From Verrucomicrobiota bacterium (GTDB lineage Bacteria; Verrucomicrobiota; Verrucomicrobiia; Opitutales; Opitutaceae): a DNA stretch of 26,179 nucleotides. Shown here piece after piece: positions 6,412-14,982 of this stretch. The notes under the pieces are model-generated. The model saw nothing but the letters and a program-made list of their open reading frames with translations, did no database searches and was not told the DNA's origin. The position numbers were made by a program, and so were the translations under genes. Location of the stretch: the NCBI GenBank assembly GCA_023430825.1, contig JAEYYL010000115.1, forward strand, positions 1 to 26,179, given 5' to 3'. Numbering within the stretch: the first letter of the stretch is position 1; each line of letters begins with the position of its first letter.

Positions 6412-9291
6412 TCACGGGCCGTCGCGGAGCTGGGCTTCGTCGCGTTCGAGGTAGGGGATGCCGCGGGTCATCCAGTCGGGGGCGGGTGCGCCCTTGAGGA
6501 AGTGATCGAAGAACTCGTGCATGCGGCGGGTGAAATCCTTCTGGTCGGCGCGGCGGCGGAGGCCGTGGAATTCGTTGTGGTAGTTGAACCAGTAGGCTTC
6601 CTTGCCGTGGCGGCGGAGCGCGAGGAAGTATTCGATTGCTTGATACCACGGCACGGTGTCGTCGCCGTCGTTGTGGAGGATGAGCAACGGCGTCTGCACG
6701 CGATCGGCGAAGAATACCGGTGAGTTCTCGAGGTAGAGGTGCGGAGCCTCCTGCAGGGTCGCGCCGATGCGGCTCTGGGTTTTCTCGTATTTGAACTGGC
6801 GCGAGCGGCCGGAGCCCCAGCCGATGCCGGCTGAGGCGCTGGTCATGTTGCTCACGAGCGCGCCGGCTTCGGCGGCGCGGAAACGATTCGTTTGCGTGAC
6901 GAGGTAGGAGACCTGGTAACCGCCCCACGAATGGCCGGAGATGCCGATCGCCTCGGGGTCGACGTAGCCGCGGCGGACGATCTCCTCGACGGCGGGGAGC
7001 ACGCATTTCAGGGCGCTCTGGCCGGGATGGCCGACGGTGTAGATGATGTCGGGCATCAGCACGAGGTAGCCGTTGCTCGTGTAAAAGGTGTGGTTGAGGT
7101 AAGACGTCGGAACCGGCGGCGTGAAGTGGTGCACGATCTGCGAGAGCCGCTCGTAGAGATAGACGATCATCGGGTATTTTTTCGACGGATCGAAATCGGC
7201 GGGCTTGTAGAGCGTGGCTGCGAGTTCGACGCCATCGAGGTTGCGATAGGTGAGCGATTCGGCGGTGCCCCAGAGAAACGGCGCGAGTTGCGCGCCGCCG
7301 TCGGTGACTTTGACGGGCGGGGCGAAGTTCGTGTCGGTGGTCAGCAAATCGGGGTATTCGTCGAAGCGGCCGGCGTTGAGGAGGAGGACGTCGGCGTCGG
7401 CGGCGCGGCCGAGGTAGCGGATGTTTTTGTCGGCCCAGAGAAGGCGTTCGGGTGGCGTGGTGGCGCCGAAGGACGTGCGGAAGAAGCCGGACGCGTGGGT
7501 GTCGTCGTGTTCGCCGCGAAAGTGGAGCGGTTGCGCGGGATCGATGCCGCGTTTGTCGTCGCCGGGCTCGGCGGATTCGATCGGTTGGAGACGGAGCTGA
7601 ATGTGGTTCGCGCGACCGAAGCCGGCGGTGAGGTTGCGCGCGGGGCGACCATCGGGAAACACCTGCCAGAGATCGTAGCGATCGTAGAGCAGCAGGGACT
7701 CGCCGTCGCGCGTCCAGCCGGCGGTGCCGTGGGCGGGGGGCAGGTCGGGATGGTCGGCGCGCTCGTCGTGGAAGGCGACGGGGAGGTCGGCGGTGAGCGG
7801 GCGGACGTCGCCGGACCGGGCGTCGACGGCGAACCATTGGCGGTCGGCGTAGTAGGCGAGCCAGCGGCCGTTGGGCGACCAGCGCACACCGGATTTGTCG
7901 CTGAGCTCGCGGGCGACGAGCTGGCGATCGCCGGTGGCGGTGTCGACCAGGTAGAGATCGTGGTAAACGCCGTCGTAATCGAAGCGACGGCGGTAAGCGC
8001 GGTCGTCGAGACCGAACGCGAGCGAACCGTCGTCGTTGAAGGTGACGGTGGCGAGCGTGGGGTCGGCGATCTGGCGGAAGCGGCGGTGAGCGAGGTCGAG
8101 CACGCCGAGGTAGGCGCGCTTTCGCTCCTGGGGGGCGCGCTGTTCCTGGAGGGTTTGAAGGTAGTCGTCGTTCCAACGCCACAGGTCGACGGTGACCTTG
8201 TCTTCGTCGAGGAGGTCGGCGAGGCGGGGGTCGGGTTCTTTCGGGGTGGGAGCGGTGGGGATGTAGAGTTTGGTGCCGTCGAAGGAGAAGGCGGGGGCGG
8301 TGTCGCCGCTGACGGCGGAGCCGGCGGGGACGCCGGCGCTCCCGGGGGGGACGAACTCGCTCGCGGTGGCGTATCCGCGGTTCCAATACCAGAGGGCGAG
8401 GCGGGGCGTTTTGGCGTCGGGGCCGGCTTCGGCGCGGTCGGTGACGAAGGCGGCCTGGGTTTCGGTGCGATCCCAGGCGAACTTGCGATACACGCCGGGG
8501 CCGGAGACGAGTGCGACGGGTGCGGCGGAGTTTTCGGGGGAGACGGTGTAAACGCCGTTTTTGGCGCTGTCGGCGGCGGAGACGAGGAAGACGAGCGTGC
8601 GGCCGTCGCGGGCGAAGGCGTATTCGGTCACGTCGGCGAAGGTGCGCTCGCTGCCGGTGGCGAGATTGCGCAACACGAGATCGCTGGCGGTTTGGGTCGG
8701 CGCGGGCGTTTTGAGGTAGGCGAGCCAGGCGCCGCCTTTGGCGGGCACCTGAAAATTTCTCACGGCGTCGAGGCGCACGCGGCCGCCGGTGGTGAGGTTG
8801 AGGACGACGAGGCCTTCGGGCGGGAGTTCGTCGGGTTTTTTCTTTTCGCGTTTGGCCTGGCGGAGCTCGGTTTGCCGGGGAAACGCGGTGGCGACGACGA
8901 ACCGGCTGTCGCTGGTGAACACGATGCTCACCTCGCGGCGCGGCGAGGGTCTTTCGGGATTGCGCTCGAGCGACGTCACCGGTGGTGGCGGGAGCGCGCC
9001 GACGGGTTCACGGCGTTCGTGGGCGGTGGCGAGTTCGCGGATGATCACATCGCCGTCGCCCTCGAGCGGCATGTAGGAATAGGCGAGGTAACGGCCGTCG
9101 CGCGAAAGGACCGGGCTGGCGATCGAGCGCCAGGCGTCGAAGTCATCGTGCGAGAACGGGCGTTTTTCCGCGATCGCCCCGGCACTTGCGTCAGCGGCGA
9201 ACGCGGGCGCGGCCGCCGAGGCGAGGAGCATGGCGGCGAAGAACGAGCACGCGGACGCTTTTAGTCGTAGCCCTCCAGTCGGGGCCGACAT
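6412..9291 (-). CDS. Secreted S9 (prolyl oligopeptidase) family peptidase
   Basis: The 959-residue protein has an N-terminal signal peptide (hydrophobic run ending AAAPAFA before ADAS, about residue 34), so it is periplasmic or surface-bound. A long beta-propeller-like region follows, opening with DDFDAWRSIASPVLSRDG and containing repeated WSPNGRWLAYYA-type blades. The C-terminal alpha/beta-hydrolase domain carries the full triad: Ser788 in GHSWGG, Asp877 in NDGDDTVP and His909 in FHGL. Family members cut short peptides or act as acyl aminopeptidases. The frame stays open upstream to 9447, but only the ATG at 9291 places the signal peptide at the N-terminus. That ATG sits in the loop of a strong hairpin (9271-9315). 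The gene lies between the GxGYxYP gene upstream and the heparinase-like gene downstream. Its link to glycan use is not evident. Confidence 0.9.
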   Translation of the reverse strand: MSAPTGGLRLKASACSFFAAMLLASAAAPAFAADASAGAIAEKRPFSHDDFDAWRSIASPVLSRDGRYLAYSYMPLEGDGDVIIRELATAHERREPVGALPPPPVTSLERNPERPSPRREVSIVFTSDSRFVVATAFPRQTELRQAKREKKKPDELPPEGLVVLNLTTGGRVRLDAVRNFQVPAKGGAWLAYLKTPAPTQTASDLVLRNLATGSERTFADVTEYAFARDGRTLVFLVSAADSAKNGVYTVSPENSAAPVALVSGPGVYRKFAWDRTETQAAFVTDRAEAGPDAKTPRLALWYWNRGYATASEFVPPGSAGVPAGSAVSGDTAPAFSFDGTKLYIPTAPTPKEPDPRLADLLDEDKVTVDLWRWNDDYLQTLQEQRAPQERKRAYLGVLDLAHRRFRQIADPTLATVTFNDDGSLAFGLDDRAYRRRFDYDGVYHDLYLVDTATGDRQLVARELSDKSGVRWSPNGRWLAYYADRQWFAVDARSGDVRPLTADLPVAFHDERADHPDLPPAHGTAGWTRDGESLLLYDRYDLWQVFPDGRPARNLTAGFGRANHIQLRLQPIESAEPGDDKRGIDPAQPLHFRGEHDDTHASGFFRTSFGATTPPERLLWADKNIRYLGRAADADVLLLNAGRFDEYPDLLTTDTNFAPPVKVTDGGAQLAPFLWGTAESLTYRNLDGVELAATLYKPADFDPSKKYPMIVYLYERLSQIVHHFTPPVPTSYLNHTFYTSNGYLVLMPDIIYTVGHPGQSALKCVLPAVEEIVRRGYVDPEAIGISGHSWGGYQVSYLVTQTNRFRAAEAGALVSNMTSASAGIGWGSGRSRQFKYEKTQSRIGATLQEAPHLYLENSPVFFADRVQTPLLILHNDGDDTVPWYQAIEYFLALRRHGKEAYWFNYHNEFHGLRRRADQKDFTRRMHEFFDHFLKGAPAPDWMTRGIPYLERDEAQLRDGP

Positions 9292-9315
9292 TACTTGGGG
9301 CCCGGACTGAGAGGG
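9271..9315 (-). promoter_or_regulatory. Hairpin holding the start codon of the S9 peptidase gene in its loop
   Basis: Plus-strand 9271-9286 (CCCTCCAGTCGGGGCC) pairs with 9299-9315 (GGCCCGGACTGAGAGGG): 15 of 16 pairs, with one bulged base and one mismatch. The 12-nt loop (9287-9298) contains the ATG at 9289-9291 on the minus strand. In the mRNA the first codons of the signal peptide form the 3' arm and the leader forms the 5' arm. It could control translation or simply be a repeat that the gene begins in. No Shine-Dalgarno is present. The pairing is seen; the role is inferred. Confidence 0.5.
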
Positions 9316-9421
9316 GCGGAGCGCGATGTCCTCCTCGGGCTGAGCGGCGTTCGCTCGCAAAACAACCCGACGAGGACGACGGGTTCCACCCTCGACCGCG
9401 TGGATGCGGCGCGGACGAAGA
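9316..9421. other. Short intergenic stretch, no gene seen
   Basis: The stretch between the GxGYxYP stop and the S9 leader hairpin has no start codon with a signal or recognisable protein. It includes AACAACCCGACGAGGACGAC and GGTTCCACCC, which have the look of dispersed non-coding sequence, but there is no second copy in this window. No T-run terminator is visible. Confidence 0.4.
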
Positions 9422-11080
9422 TCAAGGATTGTGGTCCACCGGATCATCGGGCTGCTGGTAATGCGTGCGGTAGGTCTGCGCGCTGGCGGCGAGCTTGAGG
9501 AAGCGGTCGAGCGGAACGACCTCGGCGCGTTCGCTCAGGCCGGCGAGGATGGCGGAGACTTTTTCGACGGTGTTGCGCTCGCGCACGTGCATGAGGAGGA
9601 AATACGGGCGCTGCGGGTTGAGCTGCATCAGCTCGTCGAGGTCGGCGATGGCCTCTTCGATGGGGCGTTCGACATCGAGGTAGTAGTCGTAGCTGATGAA
9701 CGGTTTTCCGTCGCGCAGATCGAAGGTGCGCGCGGTGCCGTAGCCATTGATGAAGCCGATGACGTCGGGGTATTCCCGGTAGTAGCGGTCGACGAGATCC
9801 TGGGGGAGGTCGGTGTTGCCGACGTGGCGGTTACCCTCGGAGTAGTCCATGATTTCGAGGACGCGGAGGTCGAGCCGCTGCATGAGGTCGCGGCCGATTT
9901 TGGCGAGCGCGGGAAACTTGTCGGCGGGGATCGCCTTGGGATACATGTAGCCGGGGCCGGAGAGGCCGCCGATGAAGTAGTCGTTGGGCGATTTGTCCTC
10001 GTAGAAATACTGCAGTGCGGGCGGGTTGAGCCACACCCAGTTCATCAGGACCTGCCAGGTGTAGGGGATCTGGCCGCGGCCGGGTTTGGTCCAGGCACCG
10101 ATGCCCATCGCGTCGGTGGCGGCGGCGCAGAGGTAAACCTTGTTCTCGGCCGAGAGTTTTTCGTCGGGGCGGACACGGTGGTTGTTGGTGAACTTGAAAT
10201 CCGGCGTGAGCGGGATCTGCGAGGTGAAGGAGACATTCGGCAGGTTGTGAAGGCCCTCCATCATGAGGCCGTAGTTGCCGACGAGCGTGGTGTGCTGGCC
10301 CTCGGTGTCCTTGGCGTAGGAGTGCCAGCCGAGAACGACGCTGGCGGGGTTCTGGCGACTGAGGATTTTTTTCAGCAGTGCGATTTCCTCGGTGTGTTTC
10401 GGGTTGGCGGAGAGGTCGGTGAAGAACGCGCGCTGGCGGATGCCGAAGTCGGCGATGCCGGGCTGCATGGCGATGCCGGCTTCGCCGCCCATGACGACGT
10501 AGTAGTCGCGCGAGCAGCGCTCGAAATATTGGTCGTAGGCCCACTGGTAGATGGCGTGATCGGGCTGGCCGGTGAACTGGCCGCGGAGATCGACGACGGG
10601 TTGCAGGCCGTGTTTCGCGGCGAGGGCGAGCTGGTCTTCGTTGACGACGACGAGGTCTTCGACGCCGGCGATGGTGAACGCGACGATGAGGGAGGAGCGG
10701 ACGGATTTGTCCCAGACGACGCAGCCCTTCGCGTAGCTCGCGAAACGGCCGAGGGCGGCGTCGGCGTCGTTGAGCGCGAGGCGGTCGAATTGCACGCCGT
10801 GGCGGCGTTCGAGAAAACCGATGAGCGGGTGAACGATTTCCCACTGCCAGTTTTTCGGGTATTCGAGATAGACGCGGGGCTGCTCGCGATTGGCGAGGCC
10901 CTGCACGGAAAGGAGCAAGGCGTGGACGGGGACGTCGCCGTCGAGGCGCCAGTTCTCGGAGAGCGGGATGAGCGTGGCGCTGGCGGGCGCACGCTCGACC
11001 TTGCGCGGCTCGAGTTGCGCGTGGAGCGGGGCGGCGAGGCCGGAGGCGAGGAAGAGGGCGGAGAGAAAAGCGCGGATCAT
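9422..11080 (-). CDS. Secreted GxGYxYP-family putative glycoside hydrolase
   Basis: The 552-residue protein has a signal peptide (MIRAFLSALFLASGLAAPLHA) and then the features of the GxGYxYP family: an N-terminal domain with ENWRLDGDVPVHALLLSVQGLANREQPRVY-type sequence and a later GPGYMYP motif at residues 375-381, which gives the family its name. The C-terminal half (GYGTARTFDLRDGKPFISYDYYLD; LLMHVRERNTVEKV) looks like a beta/alpha fold. The family is annotated as putative glycoside hydrolase but, as far as I know, has no proven activity. The start at 11080 overlaps the upstream gene's stop by ATGA, so the two are probably translationally coupled. The frame is open beyond this start, but that part is a shadow of the upstream gene. 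Confidence 0.85.
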   Translation of the reverse strand: MIRAFLSALFLASGLAAPLHAQLEPRKVERAPASATLIPLSENWRLDGDVPVHALLLSVQGLANREQPRVYLEYPKNWQWEIVHPLIGFLERRHGVQFDRLALNDADAALGRFASYAKGCVVWDKSVRSSLIVAFTIAGVEDLVVVNEDQLALAAKHGLQPVVDLRGQFTGQPDHAIYQWAYDQYFERCSRDYYVVMGGEAGIAMQPGIADFGIRQRAFFTDLSANPKHTEEIALLKKILSRQNPASVVLGWHSYAKDTEGQHTTLVGNYGLMMEGLHNLPNVSFTSQIPLTPDFKFTNNHRVRPDEKLSAENKVYLCAAATDAMGIGAWTKPGRGQIPYTWQVLMNWVWLNPPALQYFYEDKSPNDYFIGGLSGPGYMYPKAIPADKFPALAKIGRDLMQRLDLRVLEIMDYSEGNRHVGNTDLPQDLVDRYYREYPDVIGFINGYGTARTFDLRDGKPFISYDYYLDVERPIEEAIADLDELMQLNPQRPYFLLMHVRERNTVEKVSAILAGLSERAEVVPLDRFLKLAASAQTYRTHYQQPDDPVDHNP

Positions 11081-11616
11081 GGGGAGACGGGAGCGACGCG
11101 GTTGAAAACGTAAACGACGGGCCGGTGGCGGGTGCTGCGCAGTTCGGTGAGCGTGAGGCGGGCGCCGCCGGCGGAGACCTTGTAGTCGCTGAGGATGTTG
11201 ACGGCGCGGGGGCCCTGTTGCGTATCGAGGGTGAGATCGGTGCTGAGGCGGAGGAGGCGGCGGTCGTCGAGCCAGCGGGCGTGAACGCGCTTGGTGCGGT
11301 CGCCGCCGATGTAGGCGCCGAGGTGGCGGTTGTCGGGCCACATTTCGACGGGGACGACGTTGACGGCGCGCGTGGAATCGAGGACGGCCGTATCCGAAAA
11401 TTTGCGACGGCCCCACGCGAGTTCGCGGCGGAGGGTGATGGTGTCGCCGTCGACGGCGAGGGTGAGTTCGTAGCCTTTCCACGGGCTGAGTTCGGTGCTG
11501 CGGGCGGGGTCGATGCGCCAGGTGCCGGCGAGGGGCGTATCGGCGGCGCGCGCGAGAAGGGCCGAGGCGGCGAGGAGGAGGAGTCGCAGGCCGAGGAGGC
11601 GGGAGTGACGGGTCAT
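11077..11616 (-). CDS. Small secreted protein of unknown function, coupled to the GxGYxYP gene
   Basis: The 179-residue protein begins MTRHSRLLGLRLLLLAASALLARA, a good signal peptide cleaved about residue 24 before ADTPLAGTWRID. The mature part alternates polar and hydrophobic residues (LTLAVDGDTITLRREL, RRLLRLSTDLTL) and looks all-beta, resembling lipocalin-like or beta-barrel proteins that open with AGTWxxD. I do not recognise a named family. The stop TGA at 11077 overlaps the ATG of the GxGYxYP gene (ATGA), so the two proteins may work together in the periplasm. The leader is almost purely pyrimidine in the mRNA sense (complement of 11620-11695). It starts 80 bp below the terminator of the receptor gene, so it needs its own promoter or read-through. 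Confidence 0.75.
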   Translation of the reverse strand: MTRHSRLLGLRLLLLAASALLARAADTPLAGTWRIDPARSTELSPWKGYELTLAVDGDTITLRRELAWGRRKFSDTAVLDSTRAVNVVPVEMWPDNRHLGAYIGGDRTKRVHARWLDDRRLLRLSTDLTLDTQQGPRAVNILSDYKVSAGGARLTLTELRSTRHRPVVYVFNRVAPVSP

Positions 11617-11695
11617 GTTAACCGGACGGAAGGTGAGGGGAGGCAGGCGGCCGCGCGTGGAGGGAGAGGGCGGGAGGGCGGCGATGCGGGGGAGG

Positions 11696-11728
11696 AAAAA
11701 AAGGGCGGCGCCGGATAGGCGCCGCCCT
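11696..11728 (-). terminator. Rho-independent terminator of the TonB-dependent receptor gene
   Basis: Read on the minus strand, AGGGCGGCGCC (11-bp arm, complement of 11718-11728) is followed by the loop TATCC and GGCGCCGCCCT. It runs straight into a run of seven T (complement of 11696-11702, the first T pairing with the base of the stem). A perfect GC-rich stem with a U-tract is a classical intrinsic terminator. It lies 32 bp past the receptor stop codon and separates the receptor from the genes downstream. Confidence 0.93.
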
Positions 11729-11759
11729 GCGTCATGACGATGGACGACGGTGAACCGGC

Positions 11760-14700
11760 TTAGAACTGGAGCGTGTTCGTGAGGACGAAGTTGCGCTCCG
11801 GCGACAGCACGAACGAGCCTTCGGAATAGACCTCGTCGGTGAGGTTGTAGATGCCGAAGCTGCTGCGGATCTTGTAGCCGCCGATTTCCCACGGGAGGCT
11901 GAAGGTGAGGTCGGTGACGACGTAGTCGCCGGCCTGATAGCCACCTGCGAGCGGGTTCCAGTCGACGGAGCGGGAAACGACCGTCTCGGAGGAGTAGCGG
12001 ACGCCGAGACCGACGGAGAAGCCGCGACCGAACCCGCCGACGAAGTTGTCGTTGAACGTATATTTTCCGAAGGCGGTGAACTTGTATTCGGGGATGTTTT
12101 CGACGCGCGAGTTCCAGTAGATGGTGGAGTCGCGTTGTTGGGTGGCGGTCAGGCTGTTGAAGCCGGGGCTGCCGGGTTTGGCGAGGACGGGGCGGCTGTC
12201 CTCGATCGTCTCCGCATTGGGCAGCCAGGAGCCGTTGACGACGGCCTGGAAGTTGCGGATGGGCGTCCAGATGAACTCCACCTCCGTGCCCTGCACGCGG
12301 ACGTCGTTGTCGTAGGCGCGAACGCGGAAGAGGCGGCCGGAGTTGGCGCCGGGGTTCGAGTAGGTGGCGCCCATGGCGATGGCGCGCCGAACGGCCTCGA
12401 TGATGTTGGGATCGGTGCTGTAGTTCAGCGGCTCGTTCAGGTTGGACTGGGCGACGGCGTCGTCTTCCTTCCGGTTGGCGCGGTTGGCGCTGAAGATCGA
12501 GAAGGTGCCGACGATCTTCTGGTTCGGGGAGGTGTATTTCACGCCGGCCTCGTAGTTCATGCCGTCCTCGTTGGGGATGTCCTGCTCGTAGCGCAGTCCG
12601 CCGATGATGTCCTGGAATTGCTCGACCGAGGTGACGCGCTGGCCGCGATAGTCGAAGCCGTTCTGGCCGATGCTGGCGTATTGGGCGAGCAGGCCCTGGA
12701 CGAGATACACCTCGTCGCCGGGGAAGAAGCCGCCGATGTTGCCGGAGTTGAACTTGAAGATCTTCGACACGGAGGCGTAGGCGGAGATGGCGGGCGTGAT
12801 GGCGAACGAGGCGCCGGCCATCCAGGAGTCGCCGGTCTGGTCGAGCGGGATGGTCTTCTGGTAGGCGATGCTGTGGCCCCAGACGTTCTCCGGATACTTC
12901 GCGGGGTTCTCCCACATGTATTCATTTTCCGGATAGACGAACCAGGGGTAGTTGTTCTGCTGCGTCTGGTATTTCTCGACGCGGTTCTCGCGGCGGAAGC
13001 CGGCGAGGACGGTGAGGCGGTCCTTGAAGAAGTCGCCCTGGTAGTTGACGTAGTAACCGGTCAGCTTCGGCGAGTAGCCGTCGAGCGCGTTGCGATCGTC
13101 CTGGAACCACCGGTTGATATCGGGAGCGATTTCCGCGCCGGGGTCGTAGTTGGAGTAGATCTGGCGGACGGGTTTGATCTGGCCGTTGCGTTCGTAGATG
13201 ACCTGGTTGACGGGCACGCCGCCGAAATCGTATTTGACCCGGTTCGCGCCGGCGTAGTCCGGATTGGAAACCGGGTTGCGGGCGCCGGGCAGGAACGCGA
13301 GATTGATGTCGGAGCCCGCGGCGCCGTTGAGATACTGCTGCTTCCAATCCGAGCGCTGGCCGCCGACGAGCAGCTTGTTCTTGAAGTGTTCGAAATCCAG
13401 TTTGAAGACCAGGTCCAGGTTGTGGATCGTGGTGTCGCGATAATAGCCGGAGCGGTTGCCGAGGGCGACGTTCCAGTGGATGCCGTCGGCGTAGGGCGTC
13501 TGAATCGCGCCGCCCTGACCGACGCTGTTGTGGTCGGCGTTGTCGCGGGTGAACACGTAGCGGGCGGTGAGCCAGTCGGTGGGATTCATCTCGACCGTGG
13601 CGGTGGAGACGCTCGTGACCTCATGGGACTCGGCTCCGCGAGAGGTGTAGTTGAAGTCCTTGTCGTAACCGAACGTGCCGGCGAGGTTGGTATAGTAGGC
13701 GCCGCGCTCGACCTTCGTGTAGGCCGGCAGGTAGAGATTGCCGGTGGCATTGCGGACGTTGTTGATATAGGTCGTATAGGCGAGCGTGGGCGTCGTGGTC
13801 GTTTGGACGACGTTGGAAGTCAGGCCGTTGCCGGCGGACGCCGTGATCGTGCTGCTGAGGAACGGGCCGCTGGCGGCGGCGGCTTTCCAGCCGGCGAAGT
13901 CGGACCAGATCCAGTCGTAGTCGTTGCGATTGAAGGTCCAGTCCGAGTGCTCCATTTCGAGGTTGATCCGGAGCTTGCCGCTCTTGAGCGGGTTGAAAGC
14001 GAGGCTGGGGTTGACCATGAAGCCGCGCTTGAACTCGAAGCGGCGTTCGCCGGTCGTGTCTTCCCAGCTGCCGACGAAGCGGATGGCGGCCTTGTCGGAG
14101 AGCTGGCGGTTGTGGTCCACGATGATGCGATTGCCGCCGTAGTTGTCGTGCTGGTGGGTGACGGTGGTCGGGATTTCGCGGAAGTCGGCGCGCTTGGTGA
14201 TGAAGTTGATCACGCCGCCGGGGTAGCCCTGGCCGAAGAAGACGGAGGCGGGACCCTTCACCATTTCGACGCGTTCGATGTTGTCGAAATTGTGGGAGAT
14301 GTAGCTGAAGACGCCGTTGCGCATGAGGTTGTTGACCTGGAAGCCGCGCATCGTGAAGGCGCCCTGCGGGGTGGCCTCGTTGGCGGGCACGCGCATGGCG
14401 AAACGCGTATCGCCGGACGCGGCCGCGGTGTAGCGGAACAGGTCGGTCAGCGTCTTGGCGTTCGTGTCCTCGAGGAACTCGCGCGAGACGACGGCGATGT
14501 TCATCGGCACCTTTTGAATCTCCATGCCGATGCGCGTGGCGGTGGCGGAGTTGGTTTTCAGGTAGCCGAAGTCGCGCTCGCTATTCACCTCGAACGGCGA
14601 GAGGACGACGAGTCCATCCTCGCGGGTTTCCGAAGTCTCGGCGGCGGGGGTGCGCGTGACCTGGGCGGTCGTGGGGGCGGCCGGCGGGGTGGGGGTCGGT

Positions 14701-14903
14701 GCGGGTGAGGCCGGGGCTGCGGGTGCGGACTGCGCCTCGATTTCGGCGAGACGTTTGCGGAGCGCGGCGTTTTCTTCCTGGAGACGGCGGAGATCGTCCG
14801 CGGCGGACGTCTGCCCGGAGGCGGACGAAGTCGCGATCAATCCAGCCAAGCCGATGGCCATGAGTAGTCTGGCGTGATCGGTGATCGAGTGGGATACGTT
14901 CAT
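11760..14903 (-). CDS. TonB-dependent outer-membrane receptor
   Basis: The 1047-residue protein starts with a signal peptide (ending about SASGQ, residue 31). A short coiled coil follows (DDLRRLQEENAALRKRLAEIEAQ, 36-58), then a Pro/Ala-rich linker (60-85), a TonB-box-like DGLVVLSPFEV (96-106), and the plug domain (about 113-240, with RVEMVKGPASVFFGQG and GGVINFITKR). A 22-strand barrel then runs to a C-terminal Phe (NTLQF). It would take up a glycan fragment or other ligand using TonB energy. No SusD-like partner is next to it, as is usual in Verrucomicrobiota. The LacI gene is immediately upstream (79 bp), and a strong terminator lies downstream. The start ATG has CCCCACAAAC in front and no Shine-Dalgarno. 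The ligand is unknown; glycan is inferred from neighbours. Confidence 0.93.
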   Translation of the reverse strand: MNVSHSITDHARLLMAIGLAGLIATSSASGQTSAADDLRRLQEENAALRKRLAEIEAQSAPAAPASPAPTPTPPAAPTTAQVTRTPAAETSETREDGLVVLSPFEVNSERDFGYLKTNSATATRIGMEIQKVPMNIAVVSREFLEDTNAKTLTDLFRYTAAASGDTRFAMRVPANEATPQGAFTMRGFQVNNLMRNGVFSYISHNFDNIERVEMVKGPASVFFGQGYPGGVINFITKRADFREIPTTVTHQHDNYGGNRIIVDHNRQLSDKAAIRFVGSWEDTTGERRFEFKRGFMVNPSLAFNPLKSGKLRINLEMEHSDWTFNRNDYDWIWSDFAGWKAAAASGPFLSSTITASAGNGLTSNVVQTTTTPTLAYTTYINNVRNATGNLYLPAYTKVERGAYYTNLAGTFGYDKDFNYTSRGAESHEVTSVSTATVEMNPTDWLTARYVFTRDNADHNSVGQGGAIQTPYADGIHWNVALGNRSGYYRDTTIHNLDLVFKLDFEHFKNKLLVGGQRSDWKQQYLNGAAGSDINLAFLPGARNPVSNPDYAGANRVKYDFGGVPVNQVIYERNGQIKPVRQIYSNYDPGAEIAPDINRWFQDDRNALDGYSPKLTGYYVNYQGDFFKDRLTVLAGFRRENRVEKYQTQQNNYPWFVYPENEYMWENPAKYPENVWGHSIAYQKTIPLDQTGDSWMAGASFAITPAISAYASVSKIFKFNSGNIGGFFPGDEVYLVQGLLAQYASIGQNGFDYRGQRVTSVEQFQDIIGGLRYEQDIPNEDGMNYEAGVKYTSPNQKIVGTFSIFSANRANRKEDDAVAQSNLNEPLNYSTDPNIIEAVRRAIAMGATYSNPGANSGRLFRVRAYDNDVRVQGTEVEFIWTPIRNFQAVVNGSWLPNAETIEDSRPVLAKPGSPGFNSLTATQQRDSTIYWNSRVENIPEYKFTAFGKYTFNDNFVGGFGRGFSVGLGVRYSSETVVSRSVDWNPLAGGYQAGDYVVTDLTFSLPWEIGGYKIRSSFGIYNLTDEVYSEGSFVLSPERNFVLTNTLQF

Positions 14904-14982
14904 GTTTGTGGGGTTTATTGGCGTTTCCGGACGTAAGAGCTGGGAGCCAATTCCGTCGGCGGAAAGTTGGGGAAAAAGCGGG

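Noticed and set aside
6892..9264. 790-codon plus-strand open frame opposite the S9 peptidase
   Set aside because: Low-complexity Val/Gly/Glu translation, antisense to a gene with a full catalytic triad.
11617..12915. Extended N-terminus of the small secreted protein
   Set aside because: The extension is Arg/Pro-rich shadow of the receptor gene and crosses the terminator; the ATG at 11616 starts a clean signal peptide.
12135..14708. 857-codon plus-strand open frame opposite the TonB receptor
   Set aside because: Gly/Val/Asp/Glu-rich translation with no domain, antisense to a clear receptor; produced by GC-rich codon use that avoids stops on the other strand.
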